Positions 34,701 through 44,118 of a stretch of 64,000 nucleotides of DNA are shown here, one piece after another. Numbering within the stretch: the stretch's first letter is position 1; every line of letters starts with the position of its first letter. A program made the position numbers and the translations under genes. The stretch comes from an uncultured Desulfovibrio sp. (lineage in GTDB: Bacteria > Desulfobacterota > Desulfovibrionia > Desulfovibrionales > Desulfovibrionaceae). Under the pieces are notes generated by a model. That model ran no database searches. It was given only the letters and a program-made list of their open reading frames with translations, and had not been told where the DNA came from. The stretch is taken from NCBI GenBank assembly GCA_900553065.1, contig USBZ01000002.1, forward strand, positions 44,469 to 108,468, given 5' to 3'.

Positions 34701-34715
34701 AACTTCCTCCAGGGG

Positions 34716-35216
34716 TCAGGCATCTTCGCCTTCTGCTTCAGCGCCTTTTCTGGATATGGGGCGGAATTCCTCCAGCTCCAGATCTTCCTGTCGTTCGGCT
34801 TCCTTTTTGGCTTCTTCCTTCCAGATATCCTTGTGTGCCTGTATCTTGGATGTATTCTTGCGGGCCGTGGAGGCGGCGTCTTTCGCGCTGTCGAGTTCCT
34901 TGCGGCACGTCTCGACGTTTTTTTGAGCCTGCATTACCGCCTTTTCCCGATCCGTTTCTCCGGCGGCAAGGCGGGCCAGTCCTGCCTTGAAGCCGTCGAG
35001 CCTTTCGAGGCTCATGGGCACATTCATGATGGCATCATAGCGGCGGTCCTCTTCCTCTCTGCGCCAGACCCGGTACTGCTCAAGCTCTTCTTCCGCCTTG
35101 TTCACGGCCTGTTCGGATTCGCGAAGAGCATTTTCCGCCGAGCGTACCCGGCGCTTTGCGCCTTCTTCCCTGTAGTGGCGCACGGTAAGCAGCGATTCAA
35201 GAGGATACGGTTCCAC
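34716..35216 (-). CDS. sctO: Type III secretion ATPase stalk protein SctO (YscO/FliJ-like)
   Basis: A 166-aa almost wholly alpha-helical coiled-coil protein (KRRVRSAENALRESEQAV ... KNVETCRKELDSAKD) with an acidic tail. Position directly after sctN is conserved. SctO inserts into the ATPase hexamer and links it to SctV. Two bases separate it from the sctN stop. Confidence 0.85.
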   Translation of the reverse strand: MEPYPLESLLTVRHYREEGAKRRVRSAENALRESEQAVNKAEEELEQYRVWRREEEDRRYDAIMNVPMSLERLDGFKAGLARLAAGETDREKAVMQAQKNVETCRKELDSAKDAASTARKNTSKIQAHKDIWKEEAKKEAERQEDLELEEFRPISRKGAEAEGEDA

Positions 35217-35218
35217 AG

Positions 35219-36535
35219 TCAGCGCACCGCCTCAAACAGACCTTCCAGCGTCTGCTCGAAGGTGCTTTTTTCGCCGAGCCCCTGCTTGAGAAAGGCGTTT
35301 ACCTTGTCGATATGGGCCAGCGCGTCGTCGGCTTCCTTGTCGGCGCCTTTCTTATATTCACCTATCTGGACCAGAAGTTCAACTTCCGCGAATTTGGCCA
35401 GTATCTGTCTTAATCTCTGGGCGGCCTTTTTGTGATCCTTGCTGACGATGGCGTTCATCACGCGGCTTACGCTGGCCTGAACGTCGATGGCCGGATAATG
35501 GTTGCGCGCCGCCAGCTTGCGCGAAAGAACAATGTGCCCGTCAAGAATGGAACGGGTTTCGTCGGCAATGGGTTCGGTCATGTCGTCGCCTTCGACCAGA
35601 ACGGTGTACAGAGCCGTGATGGAACCCTTGTCGGAATTGCCCGCGCGTTCCATGAGCTTGGGCAGTTCGGAAAACACCGATGGCGGAAAGCCGCGGCGGG
35701 TGGGCGGCTCGCCTGCCGCCAGACCTATTTCACGCTGGGCGCGGCCGAAACGGGTGACGGAGTCCATCATGAGTAGCACGCTTTTTCCCTGATCCCGGAA
35801 ATATTCGGCAATGGCCGTGGAGGTGTAGGCGGCCTTCAGGCGTTCCATGGAAGAGCGGTCGGAGGTGGAAACCACGAGCACGGCTTTCTTCCGGCCTTCT
35901 TCGCCGAGGTCGTTTTCAATGAATTCCCGCACTTCTCGGCCTCGTTCGCCGATAAGCGCCAGAACGCAGACTTCGGCGGAACATCCCTTGATGATGCTGG
36001 AGAGCAGGGTGGACTTACCGCCGCCTGCCGCGGCAAAAATACCCATGCGCTGCCCTTCGCCGCAGGTGAGCATGCCGTCGAGCGCCCGCAGTCCGAGGGA
36101 AAGAGGGCGGCTGATGATTTTTCTCGTCATGGGGTTCGGCGCTTCGGCAAAGACGGGGTAGTGATGCCGCGTCTTGAGCGCGGGGCCGCCGTCGATGGGC
36201 TGGCCCAGTCCGTCGAGCACCCGGCCGAGCAGTTCTTCTCCCACCGGCACGGAAAGAATTTCTCCCGTGGGAATAACTTCCGTGGCGGGAGAGACGCCCT
36301 GACAGCTTCCCAGCGGCGAGAGCAGAGCCACGTTGCGCACGAAGCCCACGACTTCCGCTTTGAGGGTGAAGTCTTCCCAGGGATTGCGGAGAATGCACAG
36401 CTCTCCCACCTTCACGCCGGGCACGACCGCCCGGATGATGGTGCCGACGACCTGCTCCACGCGGCCGCGCACGTCCACGGGCGTGGTCGTCTGCACGGCT
36501 TCTTCCAGCAGGGCTCCGATATATTCAAAGGCCAT
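35219..36535 (-). CDS. sctN: Type III secretion ATPase SctN
   Basis: A 438-aa hexameric ATPase related to F1-beta and FliI that unfolds substrates and strips chaperones at the base of the injectisome. Walker A is [12 protein letters not shown] (about residues 167-178), Walker B is [12 protein letters not shown]; also [10 protein letters not shown] and [22 protein letters not shown]. Full length. Sits in the conserved sctL-N-O-P-Q-R order. Confidence 0.96.
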   Translation of the reverse strand: MAFEYIGALLEEAVQTTTPVDVRGRVEQVVGTIIRAVVPGVKVGELCILRNPWEDFTLKAEVVGFVRNVALLSPLGSCQGVSPATEVIPTGEILSVPVGEELLGRVLDGLGQPIDGGPALKTRHHYPVFAEAPNPMTRKIISRPLSLGLRALDGMLTCGEGQRMGIFAAAGGGKSTLLSSIIKGCSAEVCVLALIGERGREVREFIENDLGEEGRKKAVLVVSTSDRSSMERLKAAYTSTAIAEYFRDQGKSVLLMMDSVTRFGRAQREIGLAAGEPPTRRGFPPSVFSELPKLMERAGNSDKGSITALYTVLVEGDDMTEPIADETRSILDGHIVLSRKLAARNHYPAIDVQASVSRVMNAIVSKDHKKAAQRLRQILAKFAEVELLVQIGEYKKGADKEADDALAHIDKVNAFLKQGLGEKSTFEQTLEGLFEAVR

Positions 36536-36552
36536 GACGGTTCTCCAGCGCG

Positions 36553-37173
36553 TTACTGGCGGATTTTGCTGTGGAAGGCGTTTTCAAGAGCCTTCAGCTG
36601 CGTTTCAAGACTGGCGTCCACCACGCCGAGTTCGCTTTCCAGAATGCAGGAGTCCCGGGGGAGTCTGGCGTCGGCCATGATGGTGAGAAAGGCGCTGCCC
36701 GAGGAGGAACCTGCCGTCATGGCGGCAAGAGCTTCGGAAACGGCCGCTTCGTCGGCGGGAGCCACACGCACCGTTACCTTCTGCTGACCGCGCACCGTGT
36801 TCAGCGCCGTACGTACGATGCGTACGATGCGTTCCTTGTCGTCCATGTCGCCTATGATCTTGCGTATGGCCTGGTTGACCACGCTGACCAGCGTGTCTTC
36901 GATGCCCTCGATGAATTCCACGGAACTGAGGATGGTTTCCATCATCTTTTCCGCGTGCTCGAGCTTGCCTTCCTCCATGCCGTCGCGATAGCCTTCCTCG
37001 CGCTTCTGCTCGTAGGCTTCCCGGGCCTTCTGCTCCATCTCTTCCGCCTGCTTCCTTGCGGCGGAGAGCAGGGCGTTCGCTTCCAGCAGAAGACCGTATT
37101 CCTCGGCCTTGAGCAGTTTCGTTCCTGCTGCGGGACGTATGGAGCCTTCGGTCAGTCGAAACATTGCGTCCAT
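36553..37173 (-). CDS. sctL: Type III secretion ATPase regulator SctL (YscL/FliH-like)
   Basis: About 206 aa. An N-terminal helical stretch rich in Glu/Lys/Ala ([26 protein letters not shown]) is followed by a FliH-type C-terminal domain ([23 protein letters not shown]). SctL dimers link the ATPase to the C-ring/sorting platform. The start is uncertain among three in-frame ATGs (37218, 37173, 37164); 37173 has GAGAGG upstream. It overlaps the end of sctK by about 22 bases. Confidence 0.88.
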   Translation of the reverse strand: MDAMFRLTEGSIRPAAGTKLLKAEEYGLLLEANALLSAARKQAEEMEQKAREAYEQKREEGYRDGMEEGKLEHAEKMMETILSSVEFIEGIEDTLVSVVNQAIRKIIGDMDDKERIVRIVRTALNTVRGQQKVTVRVAPADEAAVSEALAAMTAGSSSGSAFLTIMADARLPRDSCILESELGVVDASLETQLKALENAFHSKIRQ

Positions 37174-37811
37174 TCCGGTGCGACCTCTCTGAGCAGAAGT
37201 TTTTTCATGGTGAACCACAGGGCCGAGCGCTGCTCTCTGCGAAGGGCGGGAAGCGCCTCTTCCGTTTCCGAAGTCTTCGGAAGGCGAGGAGCGGCCATGC
37301 GGCGGAGTTCTTCGGGCCAGTCGGCGCTGAGCATGGCAAGGGACACGGCGGAAATCTCTTTCACGCGCATGGCAAGCGTTCCATGCACGGCGGGAAAAGG
37401 CAGCATGCCGCGGACGCCGCCGATCTGATAGCGGCCGCGCTTCAGGGCATAGGAAACAACGTCCGCCCCGAGGCTTGTCCGAAGCTCCAGGACTTCGCTT
37501 CGGGCGATCACGCGGGAAATTTCTCCGGCATGCACGGCGGCGCTGAAGAACAGACCGAGCTTTTCGATGGTTGCCTTGTCAAGCAGCGCAATTCTCTGGG
37601 ATTCCTCGGAAAAATTCCAGTAGCCGTCTTCTTTGGAGCGATGAGGCCAGGCCCGCCGGAAGTCTGCGCGCTTCCACAGGTCGGAAAGAGGGGCGCCGAG
37701 CGCGGTAAGCTCTTCCGGCACGGGAGCGTATGCATCCCGATTGAATGTCAGCATGGCCCGGAACAGAACGGGTCTGCGGACAAGGGCTTCGGCGAGAAAA
37801 CGATGATCCAT
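37152..37811 (-). CDS. sctK: Type III secretion sorting platform protein SctK (YscK-like)
   Basis: A 219-aa cytosolic protein between sctJ and sctL, the yscK position. Features typical of this poorly conserved family include RPVLFRAMLTFNRDAYAP at the start and LRTSLGADVVSYALKRGRYQIGG, then SLAMLSADWPEELRRM. SctK joins the SctQ pods to the inner-membrane ring. Gene order supports the call more than residue identity does. Confidence 0.8.
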   Translation of the reverse strand: MDHRFLAEALVRRPVLFRAMLTFNRDAYAPVPEELTALGAPLSDLWKRADFRRAWPHRSKEDGYWNFSEESQRIALLDKATIEKLGLFFSAAVHAGEISRVIARSEVLELRTSLGADVVSYALKRGRYQIGGVRGMLPFPAVHGTLAMRVKEISAVSLAMLSADWPEELRRMAAPRLPKTSETEEALPALRREQRSALWFTMKKLLLREVAPEWTQCFD

Positions 37812-37814
37812 GGC

Positions 37815-38591
37815 CTACCTGTCCGAGGATTGCTGATCCCTGTTTTTACGACTGCGGAAATACAGAACGGCCGTTGCGGCAAGACCGGCGCAGGCCAGCG
37901 CCAGAAGCCCCGCCAGAGCCGCCAGAAGATAGGTGTTGTCGGCAATGCCGGCAGAGGAGGCTTTGTCGGGCATGGGCACGCTGACGGTTTCCCGAACGGG
38001 AACGAGCATGACGGATACTTTGTCCTGCATGAGTCCCGGAACGGCGTTGGCGGTCAGTTCGCGGATGTGGGAAATGAGCCTGGTTGCCTGCGACTCCGGC
38101 GTATGCCGCAGAAAAACGGCGGCGCTCGGAGGCGTGACGTTGCCCGTGGCCAGATCGGTCTGCCCGAGCACGATGTGCACTCTTGCGGTAAGCACGCCGT
38201 CGATGCGGGAGAAGGTATCGGAAAGCTCCTGGGAAAGGGCATAGGCAAGACGAGCCTGTTCTTCCGTGGTGGAGGAAATCATGCCCTGCGCCGAAAATAC
38301 CTGTCCGAGATTCTGGAAGCTTTCTCTGGGCAGGCTGTTCTCGCGAAGGATTTCGAGAGCCTGAACGATCTGTTTTTCTTCGACGGCAATGCTGAAATCG
38401 CTTTTGGCCGCGACTTTTTCCGCCGCAATGCCGTGACGGAGCAGTACGGAAAGCATGGTGTTGGCCTGCTCTTCGCTGAGTCCCTGATAGATTTCGGCCT
38501 TGCAGCCCGTAAGCAGAAGCGCGGCCAGAACGCAGACAAGGCAGAGCGCGCGGCGGAAAACGGAGAAAGAAGCGGATCGGGAAGTCTGCAT
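37815..38591 (-). CDS. sctJ: Type III secretion inner-ring lipoprotein SctJ
   Basis: A 258-aa lipoprotein of the inner-membrane ring (YscJ/PrgK/FliF-like). The lipobox LAALLLTGC places lipid-Cys at residue 30. Two ring-building domains follow (IYQGLSEEQANTMLSVLLRHGI; VHIVLGQTD...PSAAVFLRH), and a C-terminal transmembrane helix (about 218-245) ends in a basic tail. Normal length and order. Confidence 0.94.
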   Translation of the reverse strand: MQTSRSASFSVFRRALCLVCVLAALLLTGCKAEIYQGLSEEQANTMLSVLLRHGIAAEKVAAKSDFSIAVEEKQIVQALEILRENSLPRESFQNLGQVFSAQGMISSTTEEQARLAYALSQELSDTFSRIDGVLTARVHIVLGQTDLATGNVTPPSAAVFLRHTPESQATRLISHIRELTANAVPGLMQDKVSVMLVPVRETVSVPMPDKASSAGIADNTYLLAALAGLLALACAGLAATAVLYFRSRKNRDQQSSDR

Positions 38592-38606
38592 GACGTCATT
38601 TCCTTG

Positions 38607-39047
38607 TCAGGACTGATTGCGGAGCAGGGAATCCAGGCCCTGCGTGGCCTTCTGGGTGACTTGAGAGCCGATATCGGCCTCATGTCTGAGCATGGCCACA
38701 TGAAATTGAAGGCGGTAAAGTTCGGACGGACTGATGAGCGGAGTTTCCGTCTGCATTTGCACGGCGTTCGGCTGGTCCGGAGCTCTGTCCACGGCGGAGA
38801 TATCCTTCGGGGCATCGCTGCGCGGGATGTCGCCTGCGTTCTGTGCGGCAGATGGACGGTTTGAAAGAGAGTCCGCAGAAGGCTGCATGTCGGCAGGCTG
38901 CTGATCCATGAGCTGCTCGAACATTCGGGCAAGCTCCTTCGGCACGGGGGACGGACCGGAACTGACCAGTCCATCGCCCTGCGTTGCTCCCAGTCGCTCG
39001 AAGGCTTCCAGAAGACGGTTTGCTGAAGAAATGGAAACGGCGTCCAT
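38607..39047 (-). CDS. sctI: Type III secretion inner rod/adapter SctI (YscI-like)
   Basis: A 146-aa protein between sctG-like and sctJ. The N-terminus and middle are polar and Pro/Ser rich; the C-terminal ~45 residues (ISPSELYRLQFHVAMLRHEADIGSQVTQKATQGLDSLLRNQ) form the conserved amphipathic helix of YscI/PrgJ rod subunits, including the VTQK...L ending. It polymerises at the needle base. Confidence 0.85.
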   Translation of the reverse strand: MDAVSISSANRLLEAFERLGATQGDGLVSSGPSPVPKELARMFEQLMDQQPADMQPSADSLSNRPSAAQNAGDIPRSDAPKDISAVDRAPDQPNAVQMQTETPLISPSELYRLQFHVAMLRHEADIGSQVTQKATQGLDSLLRNQS

Positions 39048-39077
39048 GCGCGGCTCTGACGGATCTCTCCTGTGTTG

Positions 39078-39440
39078 CTACATCTGAGCGAGAAGGGAGC
39101 GGGCCAGTTCGGCAGAGCTGCCTTCCTCGTCGGCCAGAGGTCTGAGAATCTCGGCAGCTTCGTCCTTCCGGTCGGCCAGAGAAAGGCAGAGGCCGAGCAT
39201 GACCTTCGCATCGGCATCGTCGGGATGTTCGCCGAGCACCTGATTTTTCAGCAGGTCTTCCGCCTTGTCGTATTCGCCGATCACGATGTGGCTGAGCGCC
39301 TGACCGACAAGCGCGGGCACATGACCGGGGCGAAGCGCAAGAACGCCGTCATAGATGGTGCGGGCCTCCAGAACCAGGCCTTTGTGGCAGCCTGCATTGG
39401 CAATGTCGAGCAGGCGGGCGATCTGGGAATCGGTAAGCAT
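39078..39440 (-). CDS. sctG: TPR-type needle chaperone SctG-like (YscG)
   Basis: A 120-aa helical protein with TPR-like repeats (ARTIYDGVLALRPGHVPALVGQALSHIVIGEYDKAEDLL). YscG/PscG hold monomeric needle subunit together with the YscE-type partner. It lies after the needle gene and before sctI, as in Yersinia. A 273-base gap separates it from sctF. Confidence 0.78.
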   Translation of the reverse strand: MLTDSQIARLLDIANAGCHKGLVLEARTIYDGVLALRPGHVPALVGQALSHIVIGEYDKAEDLLKNQVLGEHPDDADAKVMLGLCLSLADRKDEAAEILRPLADEEGSSAELARSLLAQM

Positions 39441-39713
39441 GATGTCTCCATGCGGTAAAAGTGTTGCGCCGGAGGGCGGATCCGCTGAGGATTGGAGCTG
39501 CGGCGAACAAACGCCGTGCCGTTTTTTTGAAGCGGAGGCTTTCCGTTCTGCTTTCGGCGGGATCCGCGGAAGAAAGAGGAGAGGGTGTCTGTCGCCGCTT
39601 TTTTGCAGGAAGCGGTAACATGGTCGGGGAAAGGATCGACTTCGGAAAGAACGTCCCGGTCAGGCTACCCCTGTCGCGGCCTGAACACGTCCTCGAAAAG
39701 TCTGGCGAAAGCG
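39441..39713. other. Intergenic gap inside the sct operon, after the needle gene
   Basis: 273 bases without a supportable ORF. A hairpin (TCAGGC/GCCTGA, 39660-39684) lies 30 bases past the sctF stop. Such a hairpin could stabilise or partly terminate the abundant needle mRNA; no clear U-tract or promoter seen. Confidence 0.35.
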
Positions 39714-39962
39714 TCAGTTCGAACGCTGGGCGAGACTCTTCATCATATCGGTCATGCTCTTGGTCACGGTGGAAAGTGCTTCCATCATGGCGTTGTACTG
39801 ACCGACTTCAAACTGCAGGGAGATCATCTGCTCGTTGCTCAGTTCTTCCCCGGAGGAGAGAAGATCTTCCATCTTGGCATTGAGGTCGCTGCCCTTGGAG
39901 CCGATGCTCTGAAGGGTGTTTTCAAACATCTGGGAAACATTGAAGCCGCTGATAGAGTCCAT
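39714..39962 (-). CDS. sctF: Type III secretion needle protein SctF
   Basis: An 82-aa helical-hairpin protein (helix 1 about residues 7-38, helix 2 about 46-80) that polymerises into the extracellular needle. The C-terminal LQFEVGQYNAMMEALSTVTKSMTDMMKSLAQ matches the polymerisation helix of YscF/MxiH. Small size, position beside YscE/YscG-type chaperones and absence of a signal peptide fit. Confidence 0.9.
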   Translation of the reverse strand: MDSISGFNVSQMFENTLQSIGSKGSDLNAKMEDLLSSGEELSNEQMISLQFEVGQYNAMMEALSTVTKSMTDMMKSLAQRSN

Positions 39963-39976
39963 GGGGTCCTCCCTGA

Positions 39977-40183
39977 TCAGACAAGAATTTTTTCGAGAAT
40001 GGAAGCTGCGGCCTGTGCGGCAGCCCGGGCAGCCTGTGCCGTTTTCATGTCATCCGGAGTGAGCCCCTGATCCATGTACCGGTGTATGTCGGATTCCATG
40101 ATGGCTACTTCATCCCGCACGGCGGTCTGTGCGCCGTACGGAGCGTTCTCCATGATGTCGAGGACGGAAATGAATTCACTCAT
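39977..40183 (-). CDS. YscE-like needle co-chaperone
   Basis: A 68-aa helical protein between sctD and sctF, the yscE position. YscE and YscG together clamp the needle subunit. Sequence is Ala-rich with two predicted helices (DEVAIMESDIHRYMDQGL; TAQAARAAAQAAASILEKIL). Its start overlaps the sctD stop by 8 bases. Assigned by size and order. Confidence 0.72.
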   Translation of the reverse strand: MSEFISVLDIMENAPYGAQTAVRDEVAIMESDIHRYMDQGLTPDDMKTAQAARAAAQAAASILEKILV

Positions 40184-41678
40184 GCAGACCTCTCAGAGGA
40201 TAATGGGTGGTTTGATTGTTCCTGCTCAGTGTCAGAGCATCGACGGAGATCTGTTCCAGAACATAGCCTCCCGGAAGTTCTCCGCCTTCAAAAATGCGTT
40301 CTCCGCTGTCGAGCGTGATGAACTTCATGGCGCCCATGGATACCGAGGTGACGCGGAAGGAGGCAGGTTCTTCCGGCGATGCCGCGGCGACCTTTTTCTG
40401 CTGTTCGGTCCGGGGCTTTTCCTGACGTGTATAGATATTGTCGTTCTTTGCCTGCGTCAGCATTTCGGCATCGTTGACGATATCGAACGGCACAGGAACG
40501 CCGAGCCGTTCCTGGACAAGCTCCGTTGCTTCTTCCAGCGCCGCTTTCGTCTGCGGAGTGAAGGCTCCGTGCAGAACGATTCGGCCGGGAAGATAGTCCG
40601 TTTTCACGGCGCCGAGACCTTTTTCGGCCAGGGCTGCCGCGAGCAGCACCTGGATGTCCGACTCGTGCCGGATGTCGCGGAACAGCGTCAGCTTTGCCTT
40701 GCCCGTCTGCTCGGAAGGACGCAGGGCAGGCACGTTGCGCATGGTTTCCGTAAGCGCCTGCTCCTCCAGAATGCCGTTCTTGATATAGCCCTTGACCAAA
40801 AGGCCGGGATGATCGGAAGGCGGCAGTTCCGTCACTTCGGGAAAGAGACCGAGACTGTTGAAGGAAGAGCGTACAGCATCCGCGGCATCGGAACGTACGG
40901 TGACGTCCAGATACACGGGGAATTGCAAAAACTGTGCCAGTCGGAGCAGGCGTCCGCGTTCCCGGTCGGAAGCTATGCGGCCCGATACGGTGACGCCGGT
41001 CGCCGTACCCGTCACGGTAAGCTTCTGATAGCCTGCTTCATCCAGAAGCGTGCGTACCTGCTGTTCCGGGGAAACGTCGTCATTTCCCGGGCGCCAGGTA
41101 AGGCTGAGCGCGCCGACAAGAAGAATCGCAACAACAGCGCCGACCCTGCGGAACAGCTTGCCGGAAGAGCGGGGCGCCGGCGTATCGTCTGCCTTGTTCT
41201 CGTTGCTGAGTGTCAGCTCTTCCGCCGGAGGAGGCGTTGCCGTGTCAGTTTTGTTGGCGTCGGGAGCGGGCGATGCCGCCGCTGTTGCCGTTTCCTCATG
41301 AACATCGTTGTTCTGACGCGTCTTTTCGCGGAGGAGGCTTTCCTCCACATCCTGCCATGCCGCCGCTGTTGCGGAGGACGTTTCCATCCATGCCAGCATC
41401 ACGAGGCCGAGCTGGAAGGGCTGCCCCTGAGGCACGGCCTGCTCATTTTTGATGACGTCGCCGGACAGCATGAACGGGCCGTCCAAAGGCTCCGCCGTTA
41501 CCTGAAGAGTCCGTCCGTCGGAGGAAACGCGCAGCGCCGCGTGCCTTGCCGCAAGGGAGGAGTCGCTGAGAATGAGATCGCAGGCGTCGTCGGTACCGAT
41601 GACGTAGGTTCCTTCCGTCAGTTCTATTTCCGCGCCGAGGTGAACGCCGGAGAATATGCGGAGCGTGACGCTGTTCAT
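40176..41678 (-). CDS. sctD: Type III secretion inner-ring protein SctD (YscD)
   Basis: A 500-aa single-span membrane protein of the outer part of the inner-membrane ring. An N-terminal FHA-like domain (TLRIFSGVHLGAEIELTEGTYVIGTDDACDLIL) is followed by an Ala/Pro/Thr-rich linker that makes it longer than YscD. One transmembrane helix (about 188-205, VGAVVAILLVGALSL) follows, then BON-type periplasmic ring modules. Its start lies directly against the sctC stop. Confidence 0.92.
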   Translation of the reverse strand: MNSVTLRIFSGVHLGAEIELTEGTYVIGTDDACDLILSDSSLAARHAALRVSSDGRTLQVTAEPLDGPFMLSGDVIKNEQAVPQGQPFQLGLVMLAWMETSSATAAAWQDVEESLLREKTRQNNDVHEETATAAASPAPDANKTDTATPPPAEELTLSNENKADDTPAPRSSGKLFRRVGAVVAILLVGALSLTWRPGNDDVSPEQQVRTLLDEAGYQKLTVTGTATGVTVSGRIASDRERGRLLRLAQFLQFPVYLDVTVRSDAADAVRSSFNSLGLFPEVTELPPSDHPGLLVKGYIKNGILEEQALTETMRNVPALRPSEQTGKAKLTLFRDIRHESDIQVLLAAALAEKGLGAVKTDYLPGRIVLHGAFTPQTKAALEEATELVQERLGVPVPFDIVNDAEMLTQAKNDNIYTRQEKPRTEQQKKVAAASPEEPASFRVTSVSMGAMKFITLDSGERIFEGGELPGGYVLEQISVDALTLSRNNQTTHYPLRGLHE

Positions 41679-43496
41679 CTACAGTGTCCTTTCCGCGCCC
41701 GAAATCGTGGACAGGTCCGGTTCTCTGGTTGCGCGGGAGCAGCCGGCGCCTCTGGGGCGGACGGGCTCGCGGGGAGCATAGTCGGCCTGCGTGGCCGAGC
41801 GGTGGAACGATGGGTCTTCCACCTGCACGGGGACGTTGCTGTCGTTGAGTTCGACGATGCGCGGCGTGATGAGGATGAGCCTCTCCATTCTTTTGCTCTG
41901 GCGGGCCTTGCTTTTGAAAAGGTTGCCCAGTACGGGAATGTCCATCAGCAGGGGAACACCGCTTTCGTCTTCCCCTTTCTGTTCGTAGTAGTAGCCGCCG
42001 ATGAGCAGACTCTGACCGGCATTGACGATGGCCTGCGTGTTGATTTTCGTCTGCTTGATGGGAGGAACGCCGCTGCTTGTGACAGTGCCGCTGCTGTTGT
42101 CCTGATCATCCTGCACGCTGACGGCAAGCTTGATGGAGGTTTCGCCGTTTTCGCGGATGATGTGGGGCGTGACGCGCAGAACGGTACCGGCCTCCACCTT
42201 GTACAGATCCACGGCCTGATAGCCTTCCACTTCCACATAATAGGTGGTGGTATTTTCCAGCGTGGCCTGAATGTTGTCTACCGTAAGCACGGACGGACGA
42301 CCGAGCACGCGGGCCTCGTTGTTTTCTTCCAGCGCCTGAATGCGCGCCAGGAAAAAGTCGCTGCCGTGGGTGTAGATGGTGGAAAGCGTCATGCCGGCGC
42401 TGTCCATGATTCCGGGAGAAGGCATGCCCGTGCCGTCGCCGTCGGAACCGGTGCTGGTTCCGCCGCCGCTCCAGCCGTTGCCGCTGCCGGCCCTTCCCTG
42501 AAAGGCGATGCCGAGCTCGCGCTTGAAATCGGTATCGATATCCACGATGGCGGCATGAATTTCCACAAGCTCCACCGGCTTGTCGAGATCCTTGATGACC
42601 TGGGCGTAATAGGGCATGCGATAGGCGGCGTCGCTCACGAGAACGGCATTGACGCGGGGATCGGCCATGATGCTGATGCTTCCGGTGCTCACCGGCGTGG
42701 GCGAAGACTGCGGCTGGGGCGTGGAGCTTTCCGCATTGCCGAGTGCGGCAAGACCTTTGCCGCCGAGCTTTTCCACGGTGGCCCGTTCCTGCGTGACCTT
42801 CGTGCCGGAAACGGGCGAGCCCATGATCATGGCCCGCAGAATGGAGGCGATGCCGGGCACGGTCACGGTTTTGTCCATGCTGCTGATGCTGATGTCCTCC
42901 GCCCAGGCGTGCTTGAGCGGAAAGACCCGCATGACGATCTGTTCCGTCTGCGAGGTTTCAAAGGCGGCCACGGCATGGCGTATCTGGTCGAGATATTCCG
43001 GCGGGCCGGACACGGAGATGACGTCGCCCGCATTTCCCAGCGAGGGAGGAAGCTGCGGAGAGAACACGGCGGAGTTTTTGAGCGCGTTGTACAGCTGCTG
43101 GGCCGTGCCCGTACGGGGGGAGATGAAAATGCGCTGACTTTCACCGGCGTGATAGAAGTGGAGCGTTTTTCCCAGCGTGTACCAGTTCACGTCGAAGGCG
43201 TTCTGCATGCCTTCAAGAAAGGTGAGCGGCTCCACGTCCTGAAACCGGCCGCTGACTTTGCCCTTGACCTGGGGCGAGAAGGAGGCCGTATAGCCTTCGG
43301 CCCTGGCAAAATTCATGAGTACCGTTTCGAGTTCCTGGCTGTCGGCATAGTAGGAAAAGGGAACGCGGAACGGGCCTGCGGCCTGAGCGCTGCCGCAAAA
43401 GAGCACGATGAGGCACAGAAGAACCGAAAGCAGAAGGCCATGCCTTCCGGACGAAGCGGGGCGAGGAACAGAAGAAAAGAGCGGACGCATGCTCAT
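41679..43496 (-). CDS. sctC: Type III secretion outer-membrane secretin SctC
   Basis: A 605-aa outer-membrane ring protein with a signal peptide (about residues 1-36). N0/N1 domains follow (SYYADSQELETVLMNFARAEGY; VKGKVSGRF), then N3 repeats and the secretin beta-barrel (ARVLGRPSVLTVDNIQATLENTTTYYV, GQSLLIGGYYYEQ, VPLLMDIPVLGNLFK, RLILITPRIV). It starts within the stop of the upstream chaperone gene (ATGA). A large opposite-strand reading frame over sctC-sctD is a shadow. Confidence 0.96.
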   Translation of the reverse strand: MSMRPLFSSVPRPASSGRHGLLLSVLLCLIVLFCGSAQAAGPFRVPFSYYADSQELETVLMNFARAEGYTASFSPQVKGKVSGRFQDVEPLTFLEGMQNAFDVNWYTLGKTLHFYHAGESQRIFISPRTGTAQQLYNALKNSAVFSPQLPPSLGNAGDVISVSGPPEYLDQIRHAVAAFETSQTEQIVMRVFPLKHAWAEDISISSMDKTVTVPGIASILRAMIMGSPVSGTKVTQERATVEKLGGKGLAALGNAESSTPQPQSSPTPVSTGSISIMADPRVNAVLVSDAAYRMPYYAQVIKDLDKPVELVEIHAAIVDIDTDFKRELGIAFQGRAGSGNGWSGGGTSTGSDGDGTGMPSPGIMDSAGMTLSTIYTHGSDFFLARIQALEENNEARVLGRPSVLTVDNIQATLENTTTYYVEVEGYQAVDLYKVEAGTVLRVTPHIIRENGETSIKLAVSVQDDQDNSSGTVTSSGVPPIKQTKINTQAIVNAGQSLLIGGYYYEQKGEDESGVPLLMDIPVLGNLFKSKARQSKRMERLILITPRIVELNDSNVPVQVEDPSFHRSATQADYAPREPVRPRGAGCSRATREPDLSTISGAERTL

Positions 43497-43972
43497 CCCT
43501 GAAAGGTTCCGGAGGAAAACCAGTCTCCGAAGGCAAAGCTGAACGGAGAGGACTGCGCACCGGAGCTCCGGGAATTTCCCGTCCCGGAGAGCTGCTGCTT
43601 CCACCAGGCAAGATCGTTGAGAAAGTCGCGAACCGTCCGGGGCAGGGACTGCTCGGAAGCCTCGGCAAGAGAAAAGGTGCGGTACAGTTCGAGCCCTCGC
43701 TCTCCGATGCTGAACGTGGAACGGCGTTTTTTCAGGCTGCCTGCCGAGAGCTGGGCAAGCCTTTGCAGCGTTTCGTCGGACCGACCGTCGTTTTCAGGAG
43801 CGTTTCCGAGCACGGCAAGCAGAATGCCGGTTCTGTTTTCCGGGGAAAACAGCTCGAAATCCAGTCCGCCCTCCAGAGAGAAATGAAAGACTCCGTCATC
43901 GTCGGGCAGGGCTTCCTTCCAGCCAGCGGCCCGGGTAATGATGTCGGCAGAACGCTGAAGAGGCGATGTCAT
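43493..43972 (-). CDS. CesT-like type III secretion chaperone (YscB position)
   Basis: A 159-aa acidic protein. Features of class I secretion chaperones: FHFSLEGGLDFELFSPENRTGILLAVLGNAP (beta strands) and a helical end. In Yersinia yscB, a chaperone of the gatekeeper YopN, occupies exactly this place before yscC. The start at 43972 has AGGAG upstream. A TTGACA/TAGAGT promoter precedes it, so it likely heads the structural operon. It could act with the SycN-like protein encoded beside sctW. Confidence 0.72.
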   Translation of the reverse strand: MTSPLQRSADIITRAAGWKEALPDDDGVFHFSLEGGLDFELFSPENRTGILLAVLGNAPENDGRSDETLQRLAQLSAGSLKKRRSTFSIGERGLELYRTFSLAEASEQSLPRTVRDFLNDLAWWKQQLSGTGNSRSSGAQSSPFSFAFGDWFSSGTFQG

Positions 43973-43994
43973 GGCAAGCTCCTGAATTTTTCCC

Positions 43995-44024
43995 ACTCTA
44001 GTGACTTTTGCGGATGCCTGTCAA
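43995..44024 (-). promoter_or_regulatory. Possible sigma-70 promoter of the sctC structural operon
   Basis: Minus strand TTGACA (44024-44019), 18-base spacer, TAGAGT (44000-43995), about 25 bases before the chaperone start. Confidence 0.45.
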
Positions 44025-44065
44025 ATACATTGTCCGCCAAGGTCGGAGCGCGTTTCTCTTTGTTT

Positions 44066-44095
44066 ACCTGCGGTACGATGTCTCGTACCGCAGGT
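44066..44095. other. Perfect 13-bp inverted repeat between translocator and structural operons
   Basis: ACCTGCGGTACGA and TCGTACCGCAGGT separated by TGTC, 24 bases beyond the sctB stop. There is no U-tract on the minus strand, so it may be an mRNA-end hairpin, an attenuator or a protein-binding palindrome. Confidence 0.6.
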
Positions 44096-44118
44096 TTCCG
44101 GCGTGTTGAAACGTCCGG

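Noticed and set aside
40074..43502. An 1142-codon open frame on the plus strand opposite sctC and sctD
   Set aside because: It is a mirror of GC-rich codon use: the minus strand encodes clear SctD and SctC, and the plus-strand product is His/Arg/Gly-rich with no family features.
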